64,000 bases of DNA from Stella humosa (GTDB lineage Bacteria; Pseudomonadota; Alphaproteobacteria; ATCC43930; Allostellaceae). Below the pieces are notes generated by a model. It ran no database searches, was not told the DNA's origin, and worked only from the letters and a program-made list of their open reading frames with translations. Location: contig NZ_AP019700.1 in NCBI RefSeq assembly GCF_006738645.1, positions 2,368,001 through 2,432,000 on the forward strand, given 5' to 3'. The translations under genes were made by a program, and so were the position numbers. The first letter of the stretch is position 1. The number at the start of each line of letters is the position of its first letter. Positions 58,081 to 64,000 of the stretch are shown here, piece by piece.

Positions 58081-60096
58081 ATGGCGAACCGTGACGTGAA
58101 CGAGCCGGTCGTGGCCGTCGAGCCGGTGGTCGACGAGGCCGCGTTGAAGAAGGCCGAGGAGTTCATCGAGCAGGAGGAGGGGGCAACCAACCGCCTGGGC
58201 GGCTGGGTCGGCCATGCGCTGACGGCGCTGGCCGTGATCATGTCGCTGTTCCACCTGTGGGCGGCCTACGACATCGTGCCGACCACCATCCTGCGGCCGG
58301 TCCATGTCGGCTTCGCGCTCGTCCTGATCTTCCTGCTGTTCCCCATCGTTCCGCGCTTCCGCAACCGCATCCAGCCCTGGGACCTGCTGTTCGCCGCGGT
58401 CTCGATCGCCACCATCTGGTACCTGATCCAGGGCGGCGACGACCTGACCGACCGCGCCAGCCTGCCCAATTCCACCGACCAGATCTTCGGCGTCATCTTC
58501 ATCCTGCTGGTGCTGGAGGCGACGCGCCGCTCGACCGGCTGGATCATGCCGGCCGTCGCCGTCGGCTTCATCGTCTATGCCCTGGTCGGACCGTCGCTGC
58601 CGGCCCCCTGGACCCATCGCGGCTACCCGATCGACCGCCTGACCGGTCAGCTCTACATGACGCTGGAGGGTATTTTCGGCACCGCGGTGGACGTGTCGTC
58701 CAGCCTGATCATCCTCTTCACCATCTTCGGCGCCGTCCTGCAGTTCTCGGGCGCCGGCAAGTTCTTCATCGACTTCTCGTTCTCGCTGATGGGCGGGCGG
58801 CCGACCAGTGCCGGCCGCGCCGTCGTGCTGTCGTCCTTCCTGCTGGGCGGGCCGTCCGGCTCGGGCGTGGCGACCACGGTCACGCTCGGCTCTGTCGCCT
58901 ATCCGATGCTGGCGCGGGCCGGCTATGGCCGCAACGATGCCGGCGGCCTGCTGGCAGCCGGCGGCCTCGGCGCCATCCTGTCGCCGCCGGTGCTGGGCGC
59001 GGCCGCCTTCCTGATCGCCGAGTTCCTGAAGATCTCGTATCTCGACGTCATCCGGATGGCGATCATCCCGACCTGCCTCTACTACATGGCGCTCTTCGTC
59101 ATGGTGGAGCTGGACGGTCGCCGCTTCGGCATGAACCAGGTGACGCTGGTCGACCAGCAGAGCCTCTGGCAGCTCACGCGCCAGTACTGGTTCCACTTCA
59201 CCTCGCTGGTCTCGATCATCGTCTTCATGCTGTGGGGCTTCTCGCCGGTGCTGGCCGTCTTCTGGTCGACCATCCTGGCGGCGCTGGTCAGCTTCATGCG
59301 GCGCGAGACGGCGTTGACGCCACCGCGCCTGATCCAGGCGCTGGCCGCGGGCTCGGTCGGCATGCTGAACGTGGCGGCCACTTGTGCCGCGGCCGGCATC
59401 ATCGTCGGGGTGGTCACGCTGACCGGCCTGGGGCTGAAATTCAGCGCGATTGCCATCGAGATGGCGGGCGGCAGTCTGGCCCTGACCGCGCTCTTCACCG
59501 CCCTGATCGTCTGGATCGTCGGCCTGGCGGTGCCGGTCACCGCCTCCTACATCATCTGCGCGGTGATCGCGGCACCGGCGCTGACCAAGCTGGGCGTGCC
59601 CGACTATGCCGCGCACATGTTCATCTTCTACTACGCGGTGCTGTCCGAAGTGTCGCCGCCGACCGCGCTGTCGCCGTTCGCAGCCGCCGCCATCACCGGC
59701 GGCAACCCCTACAAGACGACCTTGCAGGCGTGGAAATACACCATGCCGGCCTTCGTCGTGCCCTTCGTCTTCGTGCTGGATCCGCTCGGCGTCGGCCTGC
59801 TGCTCGACGTCGCCAAGGCCGGCGGGTGGCTCGATACCGCCTGGATCACGCTCACCACCACGGTCGGCGTCGGCATCCTCGCCGCCGCATCCCAGCGCTG
59901 GCTGGTGCGACGGATGACGCTGCTCGAACTGGGTGTCGCGATCCTGGCTGGTGCGCTGCTGCTGTTCCCGAGCCTGATCGCGGCCATCGTCGAGGATTCC
60001 TTCGCGCTGCCGCTGGGCGACGTGAAGGGCCTGGGGCTGGCCGTCACTGCCGGCCTGTTCGTCCTGCAATGGATGACACGGCGGCGGGCGGCCTGA
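58081..60096 (+). CDS. Fused TRAP transporter permease (4TM/12TM DctQM fusion)
   Basis: The 671-residue permease has a soluble N-terminus (about 1-45), four or so helices of the small domain and the large DctM-like domain. Signatures are FIDFSFSLMGGRPTSAGRAV, LGGPSGSGVATTVTLGSVAY (in pieces GPSGSGVATTVTLG), GLLAAGGLGAILSPPVLGAA and PVTASYIICAVIAAPAL. GGGGGAGCAGGAT precedes the ATG at 58081. It pairs with the TAXI protein as a two-component TRAP system. A strong hairpin follows its stop. Confidence 0.93.
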   Translation: MANRDVNEPVVAVEPVVDEAALKKAEEFIEQEEGATNRLGGWVGHALTALAVIMSLFHLWAAYDIVPTTILRPVHVGFALVLIFLLFPIVPRFRNRIQPWDLLFAAVSIATIWYLIQGGDDLTDRASLPNSTDQIFGVIFILLVLEATRRSTGWIMPAVAVGFIVYALVGPSLPAPWTHRGYPIDRLTGQLYMTLEGIFGTAVDVSSSLIILFTIFGAVLQFSGAGKFFIDFSFSLMGGRPTSAGRAVVLSSFLLGGPSGSGVATTVTLGSVAYPMLARAGYGRNDAGGLLAAGGLGAILSPPVLGAAAFLIAEFLKISYLDVIRMAIIPTCLYYMALFVMVELDGRRFGMNQVTLVDQQSLWQLTRQYWFHFTSLVSIIVFMLWGFSPVLAVFWSTILAALVSFMRRETALTPPRLIQALAAGSVGMLNVAATCAAAGIIVGVVTLTGLGLKFSAIAIEMAGGSLALTALFTALIVWIVGLAVPVTASYIICAVIAAPALTKLGVPDYAAHMFIFYYAVLSEVSPPTALSPFAAAAITGGNPYKTTLQAWKYTMPAFVVPFVFVLDPLGVGLLLDVAKAGGWLDTAWITLTTTVGVGILAAASQRWLVRRMTLLELGVAILAGALLLFPSLIAAIVEDSFALPLGDVKGLGLAVTAGLFVLQWMTRRRAA

Positions 60097-60108
60097 AGCA
60101 TCGAAGGC

Positions 60109-60140
60109 GACCGGGGTTGGCGGAGGCCGCCGCCCCGGTC
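60109..60140 (+). terminator. Strong GC hairpin between TRAP permease and TPP riboswitch
   Basis: GACCGGGG (60109-60116) and CCCCGGTC (60133-60140) are exact complements. GGCGG (60119-60123) and CCGCC (60127-60131) form an inner stem around AGG. The hairpin follows the permease stop by 12 bases. No T-run follows, so termination efficiency is uncertain, but placement is right. Confidence 0.55.
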
Positions 60141-60154
60141 TAGAATGCGCCATT

Positions 60155-60242
60155 GGCTGGGGTGCCAAGGACGGACCTGCGCCGTCCCTGGCTGAGAAAA
60201 CACCCATCGAACCTGATCTGGATCATGCCAGCGAAGGGAGCC
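60155..60242 (+). ncRNA. TPP (THI-box) riboswitch
   Basis: The core elements are all present in order: GGGGTGCC (60159-60166), CTGAGA (60192-60197), ACCTGATCTGGATCATGCCA and GCGAAGGGAG (to 60240). The closing helix P1 pairs GGCT at 60155-60158 with AGCC at 60239-60242. It senses thiamin pyrophosphate and lies upstream of thiO-thiS-thiG, its expected target. With so short a distance to the coding region (under 60 bases), control is likely at translation initiation. Confidence 0.95.
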
Positions 60243-61415
60243 CGGGCGATTTCAGGCTTTCCATCATCGTGTTCCGTCGTCTCCGTCCTGGTGGTCGGCG
60301 GGGGAATTTGCGGCCTGGCTGCCGCTTGGCGGCTGGCCGAGGCCGGTGCCCGGGTACACGTGCTCGATGCGGGCGAGATCGGCCATGGTGCCACCTGGGC
60401 GGCGGGCGGCATGCTGGCGGCCGCACTCGAGGCGGAACCCGGCGAGGAGGGCATGGCCGAGCTGGCCCGCCACTCCCAGGCGCTGTGGCCGGGCTGGGCG
60501 GCGCGATTGGCCTCCGTCACCGGCATCGACGTCGCCTATCGCGGCGAAGGAACGCTGCATATGGCGGCCAGCCGCGACGAGCTGGCGGCCCTCAACCACC
60601 GCTATCGCTTCCTGCGCCGCCTGGGCCTGCCCGTCGAGTGGCGGGAGGCGGCTGCGCTGCGCGACCTGGAACCCGCCCTCAGCCCCGACGTTGTGGGCGC
60701 CATCGCCGCTCCCGGCGACCACCAAGTCGATCCGCGCGCGGTCGTGCCGGCGCTGGCGGCGGCCATCCTCGCGGCGGGAGGCCGTCTGTCGGAACGGACT
60801 CCGGTGGCGGCGATCGAGCCGGATGGTGGAGGCTGGGCGATCCGCACCGCCGACGGCGCGCGGCAGCGGGCCGACCATCTCGTCCTGGCTGCCGGCGCCT
60901 GGTCGGCTGGGATCGCGGGTCTGCCACCCTCGGCGCGCCCGCCGGTCCGCCCGGCCAAGGGCCAGGCGGTCGTGCTGGGGATGGACCCGGCAGCGCCGCT
61001 GCTGCGCCATGTCGTCTGGGGCAGCGGCATCTACCTCGTTCCGCGGACGGACGGTCGCCTCTATCTCGGCGCCACCGTGGAGGATCGGGGATACGACACC
61101 CGCCCCACGGCCGGCGGCGTGCTGTCGCTGCTGGAGGCGGCCTGGCGCCTGCTGCCGGGGCTGGAGGAATTGCCGATCGTCGAGCTGGTGACGGGTCTGC
61201 GCCCGCGCAGCCGCGACGACCTGCCCATCGTCGGTCCGGCCGGGCCGCCCGGCCTGCACCTGGCGACCGGCCATCATCGCAACGGCATCCTGCTGGCGCC
61301 GGCCACGGCCGAGCTGGTGGCGGCCGGCGTGCTGGGCCGGCCGACCGATTTCGCCGCTGCGGCCTTCGGCCCGGCGCGCTTCACCCCACACACGGAGGTT
61401 CCGGTTCCGGCATGA
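60225..61415 (+). CDS. thiO: Glycine oxidase ThiO
   Basis: ThiO is a FAD enzyme that oxidises glycine to the iminoacetate used in thiazole formation. Residues match the family: [20 protein letters not shown] at the N-terminal FAD site, [20 protein letters not shown] after it, and the C-terminal [31 protein letters not shown]. The start is unclear. The only in-frame ATG is at 60225, inside the TPP riboswitch, giving 396 residues. Other possibilities are an ATT at 60249 with AAGGGAG placed eight bases before it, or CTG 60288 / GTG 60291, close to where the family normally begins. Its stop overlaps thiS. Confidence 0.9.
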   Translation: MPAKGARAISGFPSSCSVVSVLVVGGGICGLAAAWRLAEAGARVHVLDAGEIGHGATWAAGGMLAAALEAEPGEEGMAELARHSQALWPGWAARLASVTGIDVAYRGEGTLHMAASRDELAALNHRYRFLRRLGLPVEWREAAALRDLEPALSPDVVGAIAAPGDHQVDPRAVVPALAAAILAAGGRLSERTPVAAIEPDGGGWAIRTADGARQRADHLVLAAGAWSAGIAGLPPSARPPVRPAKGQAVVLGMDPAAPLLRHVVWGSGIYLVPRTDGRLYLGATVEDRGYDTRPTAGGVLSLLEAAWRLLPGLEELPIVELVTGLRPRSRDDLPIVGPAGPPGLHLATGHHRNGILLAPATAELVAAGVLGRPTDFAAAAFGPARFTPHTEVPVPA

Positions 61416-61618
61416 ACGGCATCATGGTCAATGGCGAGCGCCACGCCTTCGGCGGCGGTTCGGTCGTCGAGTTGCTGCGGATGATGGGCGTCGCGCCCGA
61501 GCGGCCCGGCATCGCGGTCGCGTGCAATGGCGAGCTGGTGCGCCGGCGGGAGTGGGAGACGACCAGTCTCGGCGCGGGCGACCAGGTCGAGGTCGTGACC
61601 GCCCGCGGGGGCGGGTGA
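61412..61618 (+). CDS. thiS: Sulfur carrier protein ThiS
   Basis: The 68-residue ubiquitin-fold protein ends in ARGGG, so the final Gly-Gly needed for thiocarboxylate formation is present. It starts [13 protein letters not shown] and shows the beta-grasp pattern VNGE ... [11 protein letters not shown] ... GDQVEVVTA. It carries sulphur to ThiG. It overlaps the thiO stop (ATGA) and ends five bases before thiG. Confidence 0.93.
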   Translation: MNGIMVNGERHAFGGGSVVELLRMMGVAPERPGIAVACNGELVRRREWETTSLGAGDQVEVVTARGGG

Positions 61619-61623
61619 CCGCC

Positions 61624-62397
61624 ATGGCCGACGATGACATCCTGGAGATCGCGGGCCGGGCCTTCCGCTCGCGCATCCTGGTGGGAACGGCGGGGTATCC
61701 CAGCCGCCAGGTGATGCTTGACGCCATCGATGCCAGCGGGGCCGAGATCGTCACCGTGTCGCTGCGCCGCGTCTCGCTGACGGGCGACACCGACGACATG
61801 GTCGAGCTGCTGGCCGGCCGCCACATCCTGCCCAACACGGCCGGTTGCAGCACCCGGCGCGACGCCATGCTGACGGCCGAGCTGGGGCGCGAGGCGCTGG
61901 GCACCGACTGGGTGAAGCTGGAACTGATCGGCGACCGCGAGACGCTCTATCCCGACGCGGGCGAGCTGATCGTGACGGCGGCCGAGATGGTGCGCGAAGG
62001 CTTCACCGTGCTGCCCTACGCGACCGACGATCCCGTGGTCTGTCGCCGCCTGGCCGATGTCGGCTGCGCGGCGGTGATGCCGCTGGGCTCTCCCATCGGA
62101 TCGGGGCTCGGCATCCTCAACCCGTTCAACATCGAGCAGATCGTCCGCCGCAGCCCGGTGCCGGTCATCCTCGATGCCGGCATCGGCACGGCATCGGACG
62201 CGGCATTCGCCATGGAGCTGGGCTGCTCGGCGGTGCTGCTGAACAGCGCCATCGCCAAGGCACACGACCCGGTGCGGATGGCCCGGGCGATGGGCCTGGC
62301 GACGGCGGCGGGACGGGCCGCCGCACTGGCAGGCCGCATCCCGCGGCGGAACTATGCCGAGGCGTCGAGCCCGCAGCTTGGATTGATCGGAAGCTGA
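61624..62397 (+). CDS. thiG: Thiazole synthase ThiG
   Basis: The 257-residue TIM-barrel enzyme condenses 1-deoxyxylulose 5-phosphate, iminoacetate and ThiS-thiocarboxylate into thiazole phosphate. The Schiff-base lysine is Lys98 in [10 protein letters not shown]. Other signatures are [24 protein letters not shown], and [13 protein letters not shown] followed by [13 protein letters not shown]. The stop ends the thiOSG unit; thiE, thiF and thiC are not in the window. The next gene is convergent 11 bases away. Confidence 0.95.
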   Translation: MADDDILEIAGRAFRSRILVGTAGYPSRQVMLDAIDASGAEIVTVSLRRVSLTGDTDDMVELLAGRHILPNTAGCSTRRDAMLTAELGREALGTDWVKLELIGDRETLYPDAGELIVTAAEMVREGFTVLPYATDDPVVCRRLADVGCAAVMPLGSPIGSGLGILNPFNIEQIVRRSPVPVILDAGIGTASDAAFAMELGCSAVLLNSAIAKAHDPVRMARAMGLATAAGRAAALAGRIPRRNYAEASSPQLGLIGS

Positions 62398-62408
62398 CGC
62401 CTCGCGGG

Positions 62409-63257
62409 TCAGCCGGGGCAGCGGCGGGCCAGTTCCGCCATTGCGCCGGCGACGCCGTCGAGCGGCACCTCCAGCAGCGTGTCGAGCTGGCGCACCACGG
62501 TGAGGCTCCGCCCCGCCAGGATCAGGCGCATGGCGCCGGCCTCCGAGCCGTGAGAGACGGTGACGGTCCCCTCGGAGACGAGTGCCGGCAGGCGCTGCTG
62601 GTCGACCAGGAACACCACCCGGTCGCCCGGCAGCACCAGTTCGGCGTCGCGCCCGGCCGGATGAAAGACCGGGATGTCAGCACCACTCCGGCGCCGCTCG
62701 ATGGCAAACCGCCGGCCACCAGGGCTGGCCAGGGCCATGGCGCAGCCATTGCCGTCCGACGCGAACTGCCAGGTGCCGCCGGCCCGTGCCACCGACGCTT
62801 CGCGAGGGGCGGGTGGTGTTGCGGGCTTGGGTGTCGGCGCGGGCGGTGACAGCTCGGCGGTGCGGGCGGCGATCGCCGCCTTGATGCAGGCGACCAGGGC
62901 AGGCGAACCCTCGGCCTGGCCTTCGCATTCGGCGCGCCGGCGCAGCCAGGCGAGTTGCGCGTCGCGGATGGCCTGGCCGGCCTCGGCCGGCCGTTCGGCC
63001 AGACGCGCGCGATAGAGGGCGGCCATCTCGCGGTCGGCGGTGGCCAGACCGGCATCGGCGCAGATGGATTTCTCGACCCGGCTCTTGGCCCGCGCGCAGT
63101 CGAAGCTGGGCCCGGCAGGGGCCTGGCCGGCGGCCGCGGCCGGCAGCAGGATGGCCGCGGCTAGCGCACCAGCCGCAGCTTGGCGGCGAAGACGCGCAGC
63201 GCTTCGTCCAGGTTGCCGGCCTGGGCCAGCCGCTCCCGCCCGCTCATGACGATCCAT
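62409..63257 (-). CDS. Exported DUF1311 (LprI-N-like) protein
   Basis: The protein carries an N-terminal hydrophobic segment (AAAGALAAAILLPAAAAGQA) and then a DUF1311/LprI-N-like region with FDCARAKSRVEKSICADAGL and AQLAWLRRRAECEG, with the cysteine and DxxM-type pattern (ADREMAALY) of that family. A Pro-rich linker leads to a C-terminal beta domain of unknown fold (GTWQFASDGNGCAMAL). The start is uncertain: the ATG at 63257 gives 282 residues but overlaps the upstream DUF2794 gene by 97 bases and gives a long n-region. The related domain inhibits lysozyme in some bacteria; that role here is inference. Confidence 0.7.
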   Translation of the reverse strand: MDRHERAGAAGPGRQPGRSAARLRRQAAAGALAAAILLPAAAAGQAPAGPSFDCARAKSRVEKSICADAGLATADREMAALYRARLAERPAEAGQAIRDAQLAWLRRRAECEGQAEGSPALVACIKAAIAARTAELSPPAPTPKPATPPAPREASVARAGGTWQFASDGNGCAMALASPGGRRFAIERRRSGADIPVFHPAGRDAELVLPGDRVVFLVDQQRLPALVSEGTVTVSHGSEAGAMRLILAGRSLTVVRQLDTLLEVPLDGVAGAMAELARRCPG

Positions 63258-63508
63258 GTGCTCTGTCCGTCCGTGCCGGGCGGTCCCTTGATGATGGCGT
63301 AGAGCGGCCGCTCGTGGGTGTGGCGATAGACCGAGAAGACAGCCCGGCCAGGCGCGTGGTCGATGGCGTAGTCGCGCCATTCGCCGCTGCTGACATGCCG
63401 GCTGTAGAGGCCGAGGAGGCGGTTCAGTTCGCCGCGGTTGAAATAGACCGGGCGCTGTCGACCGCGATAATCGGACAGGCGTAGGACGGTCGATGCCGGT
63501 CGCGCCAC
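63161..63508 (-). CDS. DUF2794 family protein
   Basis: The 115-residue protein matches the alphaproteobacterial DUF2794 family: FNRGELNRLLGLYSRHVSSG, EWRDYAIDH, AVFSVYRHTHERPLYAI and the terminal LDEALRVFAAKLRLV. Function is unknown. The family is typical of alphaproteobacteria and supports the taxonomic guess. It is divergent from the TPR protein at the right edge, across 135 bases, and overlaps the start of the DUF1311 gene. Confidence 0.85.
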   Translation of the reverse strand: MARPASTVLRLSDYRGRQRPVYFNRGELNRLLGLYSRHVSSGEWRDYAIDHAPGRAVFSVYRHTHERPLYAIIKGPPGTDGQSTWIVMSGRERLAQAGNLDEALRVFAAKLRLVR

Positions 63509-63643
63509 GGGACAGCCTCTGTCGGACCCTGGGAACCCGGGCAGTGTTCCCGATTTTCATCAAATCGTAAAGCGGGACCGTGGTTTGCCTTTGCCCTGGC
63601 CTGTCGGTATGGTGCCGATCGTTTTCCGGCCGGAGTGATCGGC

Positions 63644-64000
63644 GTGGCCGATATTTTTCAAGAAGTTGACGAGGATCTGCGGCGCGATCGGGCAACCGCC
63701 CTGTGGCGTCGCTATGGCATCTATCTCATCGGAGTCGCAGTGGCGCTGGTGCTGGCCACGGCTGCCTGGTCGGCATGGCGCTACTACGAGCGCAGCCAGC
63801 GGGAGCAAGCGGGCGACCGTTTCACCCAGGCCATGCTGGCGGCCAACCAGGGGCAGACCGATGCGGCCGTCGCGGGGTTTGCCGAGGTGGCAACCGGCAA
63901 TGCGGCCGGATATGCCGTGCTGGCCCGGATGCAGGGGGCGGCCCTGAAGGTCCGCGCCGGCGACCGTGCCGCCGCCGCCTCGATCTATGACGGCATCGCC
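63644..64000 (+). CDS. Tetratricopeptide-like inner-membrane protein (YfgM-type), N-terminal part
   Basis: This gene runs off the right edge; 119 codons are visible. It begins with GTG at 63644, eight bases after GGAG (an in-frame GTG at 63635 is possible). The product starts VADIFQEVDEDLRRDRATAL, then one membrane helix (YLIGVAVALVLATAAWSAW, about 25-43) and the start of a TPR-like periplasmic domain (RFTQAMLAANQGQTDAAVAG). This layout is the YfgM/TPR_21 family, usually found before bamB and der in alphaproteobacteria. Confidence 0.88.
   Translation, partial: MADIFQEVDEDLRRDRATALWRRYGIYLIGVAVALVLATAAWSAWRYYERSQREQAGDRFTQAMLAANQGQTDAAVAGFAEVATGNAAGYAVLARMQGAALKVRAGDRAAAASIYDGIA

Noticed and set aside
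58027-60207. 726-codon open frame antisense to the TRAP permease
   Set aside because: The product is rich in Asp, Gln, Arg and His and is the mirror image of membrane-helix codons; the permease is certain.

Overview
The window reads as a chromosome segment of a GC-rich alphaproteobacterium with a free-living, oligotrophic or soil/water lifestyle. Evidence: very high GC, dense short-overlap operons (ATGA/GTGA junctions), many ABC and TRAP uptake systems, a DUF2794 gene, a GTG-initiated TPR membrane protein at the right edge, and a TPP-riboswitch thiO-thiS-thiG operon. The genus cannot be fixed from sequence alone. No tRNA, rRNA, insertion sequence, prophage or CRISPR array is visible, and no gap between genes exceeds 300 bases.

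Layout. 1-1.2 kb: end of a glutathione-dependent formaldehyde oxidation operon (class III alcohol dehydrogenase, S-formylglutathione hydrolase). 1.2-3.2 kb (-): M20 amidohydrolase plus creatininase-like amidohydrolase. 3.35-9.36 kb (+): a six-gene stressosome-type signalling operon, rsbR-rsbS-rsbT, then a fused RsbT-like/PP2C phosphatase, then two hybrid histidine kinases; no sigma factor is present. 9.4-12.2 kb (-): DctPQM TRAP transporter. 12.4-17.2 kb: sugar-acid type catabolism (SDR, GntR regulator, Gfo/Idh/MocA, IlvD/Edd dehydratase, small monooxygenase), with two candidate GntR operators. 17.4-19.4 kb: a large protein of about 95-residue tandem repeats. 19.5-22.4 kb: three-subunit FAD/2Fe-2S amine dehydrogenase of the HcnABC/opine oxidase type. 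22.4-25.3 kb: phasin-like protein, a small unknown, a GreA/B-like factor and an RTX protein. 25.6-29.8 kb: exported hydrolase and a ybhP-ybhO-ybhN-like set. 30.0-38.6 kb: secreted unknown, amidohydrolase, then a complete branched-chain-type ABC operon with an embedded IclR regulator, a 4-OT tautomerase and an SMP-30 lactonase. 38.6-44.0 kb: MASE1 histidine kinase, tyrosine-type phosphatase, MsbA-like exporter, enolase-superfamily enzyme. 44.1-51.5 kb: two polar amino-acid ABC systems in tandem. 51.5-57.0 kb: hydrolase/LysR pair, otnC/otnK tetronate pair, DUF2061 protein with a striking operator-like inverted repeat, exported MetX-like hydrolase. 57.0-60.1 kb: TAXI TRAP system. 60.1-62.4 kb: terminator-like hairpin, TPP riboswitch and thiOSG. 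62.4-64.0 kb: two small (-) genes and the start of a TPR membrane protein.

Functionally the window is dominated by uptake of small organic acids and amino acids, each importer sitting beside the catabolic enzymes and local regulator that probably serve it. The signalling centrepiece is the stressosome operon, which appears to route an Rsb-type partner switch into phosphorelay proteins rather than into a sigma factor. Functions are assigned from motifs and gene order; no database search was possible.
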